Shown here in pieces: positions 30,401-43,904 of a stretch of 64,000 nt of DNA (positions within the stretch are counted from its first letter, which is position 1; each line of letters opens with the position of its first letter). The notes beneath the pieces were generated by a model that saw only the letters and a list, made by a program, of their open reading frames with translations, did not search any database and was not told the origin of the DNA. The stretch spans positions 62,001 to 126,000 of the forward strand of contig JAQSEB010000041.1 of assembly GCA_030063045.1 (NCBI GenBank). The letters are read 5' to 3'. The position numbers and the translations under genes were made by a program. The stretch comes from Pratylenchus scribneri. Taxonomy: Eukaryota > Nematoda > Chromadorea > Rhabditida > Pratylenchidae.

Positions 30401-33400
30401 AAAAAGTTTTAAATTTTTTGAGTGAAAATTTTGAAATTTTTTGAGTAAAAATTTTGAAATTTTTTGAGAGAAAATTTTGAAATTTTTGAACGAAAAATTT
30501 TGAAATTTTTTGAAAGAAAAAAATTTGAAATTTTTTGAAAGAAAAATTTCAAATTTTTTGAGAGAAATTTTGAAATTTTTTGAGTGAAAATTTTGAAATT
30601 TTTTGACAGAAAAAATTTTGAAATTTTTTGAGCGAAAAATTTTGAAATTTTTTTTAGCTAAAATCTAAATTATATTCTTAAAGTTAGCCTTAAATTTTTC
30701 TCGGTAGGGTTTCGACTTTGGACTCTCACATTTGCGATTTTTTGATGTTCCAATTAATCGATTTTATTGCTGTTTGTGAACTATTTGGCTTCTTCGAAGA
30801 ATCAATTATAATGGCTGTAGATTCGCCTGGAAGAGGATTCTTTGATTTACCAGCAGTCGATTTTATTGATTTGGCTTGACTGTTGCCACCGCTATTTGCA
30901 CGAATAAGTGGCCAAATATGTGAAAATATTAGAAGAATAAAATTCATTATGCGCCAAAACAATCTGAAATTTGTGCATTTTTAAATCCAAAAATGCAAAA
31001 AAAATTGTTTACTTTTTTAAATTTCCATCATTTTCGGATATTTGCAAGAAATCGCCTCTTTTTTGAATGTTATTGCTTTTTCCAATTTGTTCTCGATTTT
31101 GGCTATTTTGAGTCATTTCCGCCGGAGGCGGGGCATTCAAATCAAAAACATCGCCGCCCAACAAAATTTGCTCTTGAATGAATTGTTCCTTCAGGGCATT
31201 CATCACCACGCGGTCACCCTCCAAATATGCACAAGAAATGACGCAAATTAGACAAAAACTAAAAGAAAAATATTTAAATTTATTCAATTTTAATTAGGAA
31301 AATATTTAATTTGTCGTTGAAAATGCCAAAAAGACTGTAAAACCGGTTCAATGGTTTATCCTAAACCCATAAACCTTATACCCAATCGATAGATCTCATT
31401 ACGACGCATCGTTTGATTAGTTTTGGATTGGTTTAATCAATTTTAACTTATAGTTTTGAATCATTAAAATAAAATGTGGTTTAAACCGTTTAAAAGCCTT
31501 TAATTGTTGACCAAACCAAAATGTGGTTTATAAACCGTTTAAAACCCTTTAATTGTTGACCAAACCAATATGTGGTTTAAACCGTTTAAAACCCTTTAAT
31601 TGTTGACCAAACCAAAATGTGGTTTAAACCGTTTAAAACCCTTTAATTGTTGACCAAACCAAAATGTGGTTTAAACCGTTTAAAACCCTTTAATTGTTGA
31701 CCAAACCATAACCAAATTATATACCATTCAAAGCGTTTTGACCAGCTCTATCCAATTTTGGGTATATTTGGTTTGTAACCATTAAACCATTCTCATTTTT
31801 CGGCAATTTCATTGTTTTTGACAAATTAAATAAAATCCAAATAATTCCCAAACTTACATTAAGGCCAAAACGCAAGTTTGATAGATGACCGCCTCAAATG
31901 GGGGCCGGGGGAGTGCATTATGGCAAACGGCCAACAAATGTTTTGGCACAATTGAGGCCATCTCAAAACTCCATGGCGTGCCATTCATGTGAATGTAAAT
32001 TTGTAGGGTGGCCTCACTGACGGAGAACAGAAAGTCGGGCGTGAAACTTAAAAAAAAAAGAATATTTTATTTGAATAAAATTCTGGGAAAAAACTCAACG
32101 CTAAATCCAAATATGTCGTCTCATTTGGTTCCAATCTGAGAGGGGGGAAATTTTAAAATTTTTTATTTACCTTTTTATAATTATTTTAATTAAATTTTTT
32201 ATTTAATTTTTTTCACTAAATTTTTTTTATTAATTTTTTTTATTAAATATTTTTTTATTATTTTTTTAAATTTAATTTATTTTTTTAAATTTAATTTATT
32301 TTGTGATATTCGGAAGGGAATTTGAAAGAAAGTTGGCGATATGACATTTCCCCCATAAATTGATACCTTTTGTCCTTATTCTTTTTCTTTGTTTTCTCCC
32401 CTCGCAATTTGTTTTAAAAATAGCTCCCCAATCCCCATTCTTAGTCACTTTTGGTGATTATTCACTTCGGTTTTTTATTAATTTTGTGTCGGAGTCCTCC
32501 GAAGAATAAAGTGTAGTTGACCCAACTTGTTAGTGTTTATTTATTTATTGGGGGAAAGAATCATCATAAGTTTTCACTATTTTTTAATTAAATTTTTTAA
32601 TTAAATTTTTAATTAAATTTTTAATTAAATTTTTAATAAATTTTTTAATAAATTTTTTAATAAATTTTTTTATTAAATTTTTTATTAATTTTTATTTATT
32701 TTTTATTAAATTTTTATTATTTTTTTTAAAAAATTTTTAAAATTAATCCATTTATTCCAATCTTGCCTGAATCGATCACAATTCAATATGCGAAAGCCTC
32801 GGTTTTGACAGGGCATTCCATTGATGGAAATGTTCTGCACACTGAATCCAATCTAAAAAACATTACATTTAATTTACTAAAAAAATAAAAATAATTTTAA
32901 AAAAATAAAATTTTTTATTTGCCCAAAAATCATTACTTTTTAACCCAAAATTTTCGTATCAATAAATCAACAATAATATTGGCAATAACAAAATTTTGGG
33001 CTTAGGGATTAGAGCTAGGCCTTAGGCAGGAAATAGGCTTTAAAAAATGAGCCAGATCTGCTGGCCAAGTGTTATGGCCTCAAAAAATATCGGATTTTTC
33101 ATTACCAAAAATAATGCTTAAATTCCATAATGTTTTGTGTGGGTAATAAAGTGCATTTCTGGTCAATTTCTATTTGTACAAATACTTCATTTTGTTTAGA
33201 AATGTATTGTATGTATAAAAAGACGGTATAAAAATGTTCCTTTGAGAGGATTCCAACTTGAGACTTAAAGTGAAGGGCCCCGTCTATAAAAAAAATGTTT
33301 TTTTTTTGTTAAAATCTTTGGTATCTTTAATATCAATCTTTTTAAAATAATTCCAAATTTAGCCCACCTCGCCAGTATTCCGAATCTGGAACGACCGCCG

Positions 33401-36400
33401 TACGGTCAATGTTGTGGGCATTCGATGCAATTGACGCCGTGGATTTGTGCAATCCGTTAAATGTGCACTTTCCAACTCAAACAGAAGAGGTTGGGTGCGT
33501 GCCGTTTTATTGTCAATTTCCATATTGCTTCAAGGAAATTTGATTAGAAAAAATTAAATAATTAAATTTGATTTACATTCTCGCCCCACGGCCATAAAGG
33601 ACAACGGATTCTGAAAATAAAAAATATTTAAGCATAAAATTTGAATTAAATATTAAAATCATTTAAATTTTTCCAAATTTTTCATAGGAAAAATCGGTAA
33701 TTTTTGAGACCATAAAATTGTCCCTAAGTAAATAAGCTTATTAAGGTTAAGAGTCAATTTAAAAAAGTAGACGGGTATATATGTTACGCCGAATATGGGG
33801 AATTGACGAGATTCCGCGGAATCGGCGTTGACGAATTTTGGGAATCTCGGCTTCTAGGCTTCATACAGACTCGAGAGTAGGCTCATTCGATCCGCCATAG
33901 TCGATTTACTATATGAAATTTCAATTACAGACCGAATTAGGGTCTAGGGTTAGGGTTATGGTTAAGGGCGGCATGGGTTTTAGGGGCTTTGGGCTAGGGT
34001 TTAGGGGCTAACATTATGGTTTAGGGGTCTGTAATTGAAATTTCATATAGTAAATCGATCATGCCGAATCGAATGAGTCTACTCTCGAGTTTGTACGACG
34101 CCTAGAAGCCGAGATTGCCGAAATTCGTCAACGCCGATTCCGCGGAATCTCGTCAATTCCCCATATCGTTGTAACATATGTAGGTCAATGTTCTCATTTT
34201 AGGGCCCCAAAATGTTGATCAAAAATTTTAGTTAAATTCAATTATTTTAGCGAAAAATAATATTTATTCAACATTGAAATTTAACTGAAACTTTCCATGT
34301 TGAAAAATTAATAATGTTTGGCCATAAAACTTGGCCATAAGGAAATTTTAAAACTTATTGGACTTAATTTGACAAATTACAAAGGCTTTGGGTAATTTAA
34401 GGTTTGTATAATTAAGTCTAATTTTGTGAGAAAGATGTTTGATTTTTATGATGAATCATCCAAAAGAAAAAGCCCTCAAAAAGATTCTACCAAAAAAGAT
34501 GAAATTTATTCGTTTTTTATTTCTTTTTCCACCAACTTTTAACCGAAAAGGAATAAAATAAAGCAAGCACATATTTTGAAATAACCCAAAGCAGAGAATT
34601 TGCCTTGTGGGCTTTCGGTCGGGTCTTGTCTTTATCCTTTTATGCTCGAATACCCTCATTTGCTGATTGGTTGTCCTCTCACAGATTTCGCTCTTATTTC
34701 CATTTAATACCCCAAAGCGGAAGGTGAATTTGATTAAATATTATTCACAAATTTGCCATCGTTTTATTGGCCAAAAAATTATTATTTTCGTCTTTTCTAA
34801 CGGAAATTTGTGGATTTCGGGTGGAAAGCTTGGGTGGAAAATTTAGGGTGTTGAAAAATTCAGATGACCCAAAAGTCTAATTTTCCAAATAAAATTTCGA
34901 TAAATTTGCATTTAATTAATTAATATTAAAGAAAAAAGCCCACCAAGTGCAGTCAAATTATTTCGAATAATCAACACGGATGAACGCAACGAATAATCCG
35001 AGGGAAGGAAGCCAATTCGAACACGCGTGTTGCTTCCAGGCCGTAACAAGAGGGATAATGTGAAACGTGGAAGAGGGCCTAAAAATTTATCGTGAAATTT
35101 TTAAATTTGGGAATATAAAAATTAATGGCAATACATTTTTAATTGATCATAAAAATGAGGGGCGGAGGGACCAGAATTTACCATATTTTATGGCTTTGAA
35201 AATTTTTGGACATAAAAGTTCAAAGTCCCATTTCAAAAAACCGTTTCATAATTTTTATTTGTTCAAATTAATTGTCTGGAGTTTGGGGGATTCGAACCCT
35301 AGACTCCTTTTCATGGAAAAAAACTATCATGTTCGCCAATCGACAAAAAGTTAACTAGAGATAAATTTTGACAAAATTGCATTTTTTGCCATTTTTAGCT
35401 TTTTTCTTATTCTCGTAGACCCCTCTAACCCTTATTATAGAGACCGAATTTTTAGAATCGAAAATAGGAGCCTATTTTTGTGTAATTTGCTAAAATAGAT
35501 AAATTTTGATTTTTATTGCATTTTTTTCTGATGAAAAAAATAGGTAAAAATAAAATAGGTCAAAAATAACATTTATTAAATGCTCAAAAATAATTATTTA
35601 TATAATTTTTTTATCATCAAATCTGATAAATATATAAAAATTTGCTGATTGCTTATAGTTTGTTGCCAAGTTAATTAAATTTTATTGAAGAATTAAAATA
35701 GCTTCAATATAAATTTTTACCTTCGATGAGTTGTTCAACCTCTTCTCTCAATTTTGGTACCTAAAAATTTGCACATTTTTCATCAAATATTAAAATGTTT
35801 AAATTATTCACCGGACTCCCAGGCTTCAGTGTGAATAATTCAGTGTCCCTCAATGAGAATGTCAAAGTTTCATTGATTTCAATGGGATCAATTAGGGGTG
35901 CCGGCAATTCATCTTGCAACAATTCAATCAGGGATTCCCCATCCGGATAGATGACAATTGGAAGAATTTGAACAATTATTGGGTGCTGAAATTATAAATA
36001 TTAAATTATAAACACCAAAATGATTAAAAGGATCTCGTTTCAACTGTATAATACCGTATTTTTTTCTAATAGAAGCCCATGGGCTATTATTTTTCCGATC
36101 TCAAGAGTCAAGACTGGGTTATTGACGTGATGTAAATTGGGGAATAGGTTTCATATTAGAAAGTGGGCCACTATTGGAGAGTGGGCTTCTATTAGAGAAA
36201 ATACAGTAATCTCAAAGATTTTGGCCCATATTTCAACGAATTAATCACCAATTTAGGAATACAATATACCATTTGAAAGCCCAAAGTGTCCTCTAAAAAG
36301 TGGCCCCTTTATATTTTATAAATTCAGGCTTTCAAAAAAGTTACATGTCTTTGAATGGAATAAACCCGAATATTTGTTTGTTGGAGGAAAAGCCGCTAAT

Positions 36401-39400
36401 TTTACAAATTATTTTAACATTTCAAAAAATCAATTAGAATTGGCCACTTTTTAGAGGACATTTAGGGCTTTCAAATGGCATATCGCCTTCCTGAATTGGT
36501 TGCTTCCTTCTCCAGATATGGCCAAAAGAATGGGTCCAGGTGTTAAAAAAGGTACGCGTTTCTTCCTTATAATTATGTAAATTAAAAAATAAATGAAAAA
36601 AATAAAAATTCACCCTCGAGGGATTTGTGATTGTCAAATTGACAATGCTAAAATTGCCAACGGCAGTCAGCGGGAAATGCACAACGGGATGGCTGAAAAG
36701 GCGTGGCCAAATTAAATGCTAAAATTATGGAAAAATTAAATTAAAAATTATAATTAATTAAAATTGACCCCTTCAATTGGCACTTCCAATCCCCGAATTC
36801 GGTCCGTATCCAAATTGACGGTGGCTTTTGCCACCCTTTGCTCCCTCATTTGAGCCCATTTCCTTCGCAGCCGGCCGTATAAATAGGAATCAATTTCGGC
36901 CAAATTCTGGGGCAATTTCATCCCGTAACTGAACCATTGGCCATCGGTTGTGGTCAGGGGGATGCCTAAATATAATTTTATTTATTTTATTGAGAATTTT
37001 TCATCCATTTTTAATGGCATTTTAATATTGCTTATTGCATTTTTTGCCAATATTTTTTTTAATTTTAAATAAACTTTTTTACATTTTTATTAAACTCTTT
37101 ATGGAAAGCATTTTGATTGATATTAAAATAAGATTAAGATCCGATATAAATATGATATGACTCAAAATTAATTTGAGAATTTTGCATTTTCAATTGGTAG
37201 GCGGTCAATATCAACTATCAAGTCAACTTTTAAGCTATCAATAAAATTTTTGCCACTGGAGATTGGATTAATCTGCTTTCTAGAGTACTTTTTTTTAATC
37301 CAAAAGATAATTGGCCAGAATATTATGGCCAAAAAAATATGAAAAAGCTATCTGAATTTGACCTATTTTGCCGTCTTTACGGACAAACTTTTTGTCGTCG
37401 GATTTTTAAAAAATCAATTCATCCTAATCATAATCAGAGCTAAACAATAGAAATCTATTTCCACTTTTTTGACTATAATTTTAACCAATTTTTATTCTAA
37501 TAAACTCATCCCTTCCAATCAGAGCTATAAAATGGCAATAAATTTACTAAAATTAAAATTAATAGTAATAAAATGGCTAAATTTGGCAATCAAAATTACA
37601 CCCACCTAAATAGCAATCATTTGAGCTGCAGGTTGGGGCAAAAGTGATATTCGCAATGTTCATTGACGCATTTGATTGAATAATTTGCGATTTGTTCGCT
37701 TCGAGGCTCAATGAAAAATGTTGCCGATGCGATTCATTTATGGTAATGGACAAAATTCGAAGTTCAAGGGGAAATTTATTCAAAATCTAAATAAAAATTA
37801 TTATATATTTTGTTTTTTATTAAATTTAATTCAAATTATTATTAAATTTTTATTTTTAATTCAATTAGAATAAATTTTTATTTAATTTTTATTATTAATT
37901 TAATTCAAATTAATATTTTTTTGCCTTCTTTAAATTTATTAAAATAAATAAATTTTTTTTTGTTTTTTAAATTTAATTTAAATTAAAAGTAAATAAATAT
38001 AATTTGGATTAAAATTAAAAATAATTTAATTAATTAAGAAGAAGGATTTAGTCCCGGGATTCCATAAGGATTTAGTCCCGGGATTCAAGAAGGATTTAGT
38101 CCCGGGATTTAATTAATTAAATTATTTTTAATTTAAATTAAAATTATTTATTTTCTTTTAATTTAAATATTAAATGTTTTATATTTTATTATTATTATTA
38201 ATTTTGTCTTTAAATTTACCATCAAAGGTTGTGTCAAAATTTTCCCGAGGAAAGCATCGTGGAATTGGATTTTCTTTGGCACCGTTAAAAATGTTGTTGA
38301 ATTGATCAAATTGAACATTATGGGAAATTGATATGTGGAAAATTGAGTTCTAATTTCAAATGAATGATTTCCATCATTGATTTGTTTATTTTTGTAGCCA
38401 AATGAAAGGCCCAATTTGAATGTTGCCGAAGAATGGGCAGGCAAACAAAAATTCGACTGAAATTTTGTGTGATAAATTAATTAATTTTTACAATGTATTT
38501 AAAATTAATTAAAAATTAAATAAAATTTGTTGAAAATTATTTAAAATTTTTTTAAAAAAAATTAATTAAAAAATTTAATTAAAAATTTAATTAAAAATTT
38601 ATTTAAAAATTTATTTAAAAATTATTAAAAAATTACAAAAAAATTATTATAAAAAATAATTAAAACTAATTAAAAATTATTTAAAAAATTATTTAAAAAT
38701 AATTTAAGAATTTATTTAAACATTTGTTTGAAAATTTATTTAAAAATTTAATTAAAAATTTAATTAAAAATTTATTTAAAAATTTAATTAAAAATTTAAT
38801 TAAAAATTTAATTAAAAATTTATTTAAAAATTTATTTAAAATTTATTTAAAATTTTTACCTGTTCATTTTTACATTTAATCAATTTTTGTGAGCCAATTA
38901 ATTCCACAGAAAGTTCTCTAAAAGGCGAATGAAATTTTTGAATAATCAACGGAATCGGATTTGGATTTGACAAAGTGAACTGCAAAAAAAATTATTTTTT
39001 TTAAACAATAAAAATTGGAGGATGATTTTTACTTGTATTGAGCGTTTTTCGCCATATTTTATGGCACGAAATTGGAAGCAATTTTGTTCAAGTGAATGCA
39101 CATTTATCTATAAAATATATTTAAATTTTATTTTTTAATAAATTGAATAAATCCAAAACGAATTTTTTATTTTACTGTGGAATTCACCCCCAATATTCTG
39201 ACAAATCCAAAATTCTAACAGAGAAAAATATTAACTTAATTAATCTTAAAATTAGCTCAAAATCCATAATTCAAGGTAAAGGTAAATTAATTTTAGAGGC
39301 ATTCAAGAATTAAGATTTTAAATTTTTGTTGACCGACAAACGAAAAAAATTTGTATTTTCAAATATCAAAAAATTTATTTTGTTCTTGTTTTTTATGAAA

Positions 39401-42400
39401 ATTTTGATTGAAAATTTAAAAAATAATTTCTCCAAGTGCAAAAATTTCGATCTAAAAGGAGAATCCAAAATTCGGAATCCTAGCCTTATTTTATAAGTCT
39501 CAAAATATTAAAAAATCAAAAAATTAAAATATATTTATTCACCTTTAAATTGCCTTCAAATACATTCAATGGAATTTGGAAAGTGGTCAAATTTGTTTGA
39601 ATAAAAATTGTGGAAGTAAAATTTGCAGTTGCCTTTTTCAAATAATTTAGGATGATCACTGGGAGCGATTGATCCGTGGAGAGAGTGATGGCTGATGAAA
39701 TCAGTGAAACCTAAAATTTATGATTAAAAAATATTAAAATACGAAAATTTTAAAAAATTTCACAAATTTTAAATTTTCAAAAATTTAAAAAATTTGAAAT
39801 TTTTTTATTTATTTATAATTTAAAAATGATTTTACGAATAAAAAAATAATTTTTAAAATTTTAAAAAATTTTAAAAATTTTTGAAATTTATGAAAATTTT
39901 CAAAAAATTTTGGAAAAAATTTTTTTATAAATTTTTGGAAAAATTTTTTTAAAAAATTAAAAAAACTTCTTTAATTTTGAAATTAAAAATTTCACCTTGA
40001 AAAAGTCCTTTGCATTTTTGGCAACCCCAACAGAATGAACAGTCAATGCATATGGATTTGTGTTTGTCAGTGTAATAATTCTGCTTAAGCTTGGCTGCTG
40101 ATCAGCGTGAAAGGAAACATCCATCGGATTGTGGAGTAATGCACTGAATTTATTAAAATTAAATTATAATAAAATTATTATAAATTAAAATTTTTCAAAA
40201 TTCTATAAAAATTTCAAATTAAAATAAATTTATGTAAAAATTTCATAAAATTTTTTAAAAAATTCATGTAAAAATTTCATAAAAATTCTATAGAAAATTC
40301 TATAAAAAAATTTTTAAAAATTCTAAAAATTCTATAAAAATATTTAAAAAATTCTATAAAAATTTTTAAAAAGTTCAATAAATTCTATAAAAATTTTTTT
40401 AAAAAAACCAAAAAAATAAATAAAAATCGAAAATCCCATAAAAATTCAAAAAAAAATCTATAAAATTTCTATCAAAATTTTAAAAAATTTATCGAAATTA
40501 TATTTATAATTAAATTAAAATTATAAAATTAATTAATTAAAATTTATAATAATTCGATTGGATTACCCTTTGTAAATGATAGCTTTGAATGGAATTGTAA
40601 TATTGTAATTTCCGCCTCGGCTTTCGGCAACAACAAAGCCCTCTCTTTTGATTAATCGCTCTTGTTGATTATTTTCTTCAATTCCACTATTTGTTTCCAA
40701 ATTTGTATCCACATTTATACTGGCAATATCCAATGGAGTGCCTAAATTATTAATAAATTTATTTTCAAAATAATATTAAAAAAACAATAATTGCTCAAAA
40801 AATTATGAATTATGGTTTATTCCAGCCGCATTAATCTTATAAACCAATCAATAGAACTTTTTAAAACGCATAAATAATGCAATCGTGCGCAGAATGGAAT
40901 TGTACTGACCCGAATTTATTCAAATTTAAATCCCACAATAATTATAAAGTCCAATAAATTTATTCCAATTAGAATTAAATTAATTAATCTTTTACAATTT
41001 TATATGAGGGAAGAAGTGTGTGTATTTTCGTGAGGAATTTTGGAAATGAAAATGAATGGACAAAGGAGTCAAATTTGAAATAGAATGACAATAAATAAAT
41101 TAAATTTAAATTCAATGGACAATTTTCAATTCTTTATCACAAAATTTGGTTATTTTTTTTGGCTAATTAGATTTATCAGTTATTATCTGAACCAAAGAAT
41201 TAAAAAATTGATTTAGGCGTTTAAAATCCATAAAAGGTTTAGATGGTTTAAAACCCAAAATTTGACTAGGTGGTTTAATTTAAATCCAAAAATGGTTTAG
41301 AAGATAGTTTAAATATAAAAAGTTTAGACGATTTAAATCCAAAAATGGTTTAGGTTCAGATGGTTTAAAACCTATAAAATGGTATGGAAGGTTTAAAACA
41401 AAAAATGGTTTAGAGTAGGTTTAAAACCCAAAAAAGTATCGCAGGTTTAAAACCAAAAAATGGCTTAGTCAATTTCAAACCCGAAAAAGGTTTAGATGGT
41501 TCCAAACCAAAAAAGGTTTAGACGGTTCCAAAATCCAAACCCAAAAAAGATTCAGAAAGTTTCAAACCCAAAATGATTTAGACGGTTTCAAACCCAAAAA
41601 AGGTTCAGATGGTTGCAAACCCAAAAAAGTTTAGATGGTTTAAAACCCCAAAATGGTTTAAAGTTTAGACGGTTGAATAATATCTTTAATTTTGATCATA
41701 AAATGATAAAAATTACTTGGTTGGCCCCGATTTGTGGGCTTTATGGAAATGGGTGGCCTCTGCTCAAATTGTAAATAAACTCCTCTGCTATTGCTGCTCG
41801 CTTTGCTGTCCACATTCACCGATTCAATTTCAATTCCCCGCTCCAATGTGCTAAAAACGCTGATTTTCAATGGGCTCATCGGATCGCCGGCTTTTAAAAG
41901 ATTAAAATCCAAAATTGGCGAAGTGGAGAAAAGGCCGCGTCTTCGGGTTACCTTCAATAAAAAATGATTAATTATGGTCTAAAATTCGAATAACTGACTT
42001 CAACTTCCAAAGGCACAATTAGCGTAAAACTTTGCTGATCATTGCCAATAACGCGATTCAAATTGACAAATTTCTTTCTTTTTTGTTCAAGTCGAAATTT
42101 TATAAAAATCTAATAAAAATTTGAGAATTAATTTTGGATATTACTATTTAATTTGCAGAAAAAATTGAAATTGCAAAAAAGTTTATAGTGGTTTAATGGT
42201 TTGTTCTAGAACTTCAAGCCCAAAATCCAATACCCATTCGATAGATCTCATGAAAAGCATCATTTGATATTGATTTGATTTAGGTTTAACCAATTCCAAC
42301 TTTTAGTTTTGAACTATTAAACCAAAATGTGGTTTAAACCGTTTAAAACCCTTTAATTGTTGACCAAACCATAACCAAATTATATACCATTCAATGCGTC

Positions 42401-43904
42401 TTGACCAGCTCTATCCAATTTTGGGTATATTTGGTTTGTGAATGTTTGGGACAAACCCTCCTTAAACCATTTTAATCTTTTCGGAATTTCTTCAATATTT
42501 TCAAAATTTTCTTTTTATTTATTCTTCCAAAAATCTAAAATTCGAGATATTAAACGCTTAAAATTTTTAATACTTTTAATATTACAAAAATACTAAATTT
42601 TGAGGAATTAAAAATGAAAGCTTTTTTATTAAATTAAATTACAAATGTCGTTGAATTCCTCTCGGTACCACCCAAAATTTTAGCAAATCCAATTTCTTTT
42701 GTTTCAAATGGTTCCAAAAGCTAAAAAAAGAGGATAAATTATTGAATTTAATTAATCAGCAGAAATAAACCAAATCTTCCGGTCCATCCATCATTATTTG
42801 GCGTTGATCGCTGAATGTGGTTGCGGTTTCCATTTGTAAATGACAATCGTTTGTATAAATTTCCAAAATTCGCATATATGCACTTGCATGTCGATTGTGT
42901 AATTGAATTGGTGCCGAAATTGTTGCATTCAATGGAACCGTAATGCCCAAGAAAGACCTATTATAAAATACAGGGGAAATGTTGTGTTTTCGACAATTTT
43001 TGATTAGAATACCCGAAAAAATTAACTTCTTCTAAGCGGATTCGAACCCATGACCCCTAGATTTTGCAAAGGCTTTTACCCACTAGGCTAAAATATTCAA
43101 AAAATTTTTTATTAAAATCTTCGATTATAATTGGAAAAACTGTGAAAAATCAATTTACCTAATTCTGTACGGGTTGCCAATGACCTCGCCGCGAACTTTA
43201 TGAATGAATTTGCCAATGGAAGTTTGCAAAACAATTAGCTCCTCTTTCACTCCAATATCATCGGCCAAAGGCAAAAAATAGACGAGAAAAGATGAATGTT
43301 GGTTTGGTGATAATGACTATAATTTAAACTAAATTTTATTAATATTTTAAATAGATTTTACTTTGTTCTCCATAAAACTTCCATGAAAGTTTCTTCCAAT
43401 TGTAAAAACCGTTTCAAAAATGACATCGGAATTTGTTGGATTGTTTACGGCAATCACTTTTTGTATTGGTATCTTTAATGGACGACATAATATTATAACT
43501 AATGCATAATAAATCAGAATTACCCCAAAAACCGTAGATCCAAAATCGGTGACTTCTTGATCAAAAATTTGGATATTTTTCTGGATTTTTTGTTTTGCTT
43601 CAGAACTGTGAAATATATTTCGAATTAAAAATTCCGTATTTTGTTAGATGAACCTTATTTCCTTGTTAAACTCTGTAGGTATTGGCAAAATCACATTGTC
43701 TTGATAAGATATATCTTTGAAATAGTACAGTTCGGAGCCAGTCTGGACATAGGCTTGATTAAAAATATCCGTATCGCCGCCGCCACCACCGCCATCACCA
43801 GTTAGTTCATTAATATCGAGCGTGAATTCTTCTGAGATAAAGGCCAAGATCAGGTGATTTATTGAGGTGAATATGAGCAGTAGAATAACATTTCCAAGGC
43901 ACAT
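27471..43904 (-). CDS. tmem-131: TMEM131-type ER membrane protein, 30 exons
   Basis: Thirty exons close in phase to 1749 aa: 43904-43654, 43605-43362, 43316-43159, 42957-42771, 42720-42643, 42109-41999, 41951-41717, 40741-40567, 40143-39996, 39710-39543, 39107-39033, 38979-38860, 38456-38220, 37786-37606, 36965-36769, 36718-36614, 35985-35812, 35760-35721, 33610-33577, 33527-33368, 32852-32767, 32135-32100, 32046-31858, 31258-31013, 30963-30730, 30235-30131, 29690-28909, 28347-28226, 28166-28082, 27757-27471. A signal peptide (VILLLIFTSINHLILA) leads into a long lumenal region with PapD-like blocks ('VTDFG', 'GNPYRI', 'NIANITFAP', 'CYLGG', 'LTDCTNP', 'FQIRNTGE', 'LPRPPFEAV'). The membrane span is near 1115-1140 (QTCVLALMIFCLICVISCAY) and the cytosolic tail is acidic. 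Known role: collagen binding through PapD-like domains and export with TRAPP. The intron after 32767 has a GC donor. The exon at 29690-28909 holds a tandem duplication of an 'ALNGTKKQ' plus poly-Glu unit. Confidence 0.9.
28385..28890. repeat. MITE family M47 copy, long diverged core
   Basis: Outer parts match the family; the middle is expanded into diverged AAACTGGTTTTGGTTTTAAA-like units instead of clean 47-base copies. It lies in a TMEM131 intron. Confidence 0.75.
30257..30660. repeat. Tandem repeat GAGAAAAATTTTGAAATTTTTT
   Basis: About 16 degenerate copies of a 20-26 base unit in a TMEM131 intron. Plus-strand frames through it encode only Lys/Phe/Glu low complexity. Confidence 0.8.
31320..31795. 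repeat. MITE family M47 copy with about five 47-bp units
   Basis: Same layout as the copy at 17590, in a TMEM131 intron. Units start near 31468, 31515, 31563, 31610 and 31657. Confidence 0.85.
33777..34186. repeat. Fold-back element, family F4
   Basis: About 170-base arms run inward from ATTGACGAGATTCCGCGGAA and AATCTCGGCTTCTAGGC. The arms meet around a G/T-rich loop (33950-34020) that has repeated GGGTTAGGGTT- and TTTAGGGGCT-like sequence. Related sequence occurs at 52000-52420 and 63645-63960. It lies in the TMEM131 intron between exons 33610 and 35721. Confidence 0.8.
36237..36530. repeat. Fold-back element, family F3, copy 1
   Basis: Inverted arms carry ATACCATTTGAAAGCCC with CCTCTAAAAAGTGGCC, and the reverse. 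The centre has GGAATAAACCCGAATATTTG and GGAGGAAAAGCCGCTAATTT. A near-identical copy lies at 57110-57405. Confidence 0.8.
38041..38110. repeat. Three copies of GGATTTAGTCCCGGGATT
   Basis: Three direct copies about 25 bases apart, each centred on CCCGGG. They are enclosed by inverted AT-rich arms (AAAATAATTTAATTAATTAA on the left and its inverse on the right), so the block would sit in the loop of a hairpin. It lies in a TMEM131 intron. Confidence 0.75.
38470..38860. repeat. AATTTATTTAAAA tandem repeat
   Basis: A simple array of 13-16 base AT units filling the intron between TMEM131 exons 38456 and 38860. Confidence 0.75.
41220..41690. repeat. Tandem repeat with GGTTTAGATGGTTTAAAACC units
   Basis: About 14 degenerate copies of a 28-32 base unit in a TMEM131 intron. 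Confidence 0.75.
42185..42475. repeat. MITE family M47 copy with a single 47-bp unit
   Basis: Holds one unit (near 42320-42366) between the two outer parts, so it may be near the ancestral form. It lies in a TMEM131 intron. Confidence 0.85.
43021..43095 (-). repeat. tRNA-like SINE with box A and box B
   Basis: The minus strand has TAGCCTAGTGGG (box A-like) followed about 35 bases on by GGGTTCGAATCC (box B), then GCTTAGAAGAAG and a T-run. It is too imperfect for a tRNA, since no acceptor stem pairs. Confidence 0.55.

Noticed and set aside
30214..30444. A 76-codon plus-strand frame rich in Phe, Lys and Glu
   Set aside because: Formed by the tandem GAGAAAAATTTTGAAATT repeat in a TMEM131 intron.
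35067..35354. A 95-codon frame in the largest TMEM131 intron
   Set aside because: No homology pattern, and it includes a box B-like GATTCGAACCC, which suggests repeat sequence; start and end show no gene signals.
43021..43095. A true tRNA gene on the minus strand
   Set aside because: Box A and B are present, but I could not pair an acceptor stem or a proper anticodon arm; better explained as a SINE.
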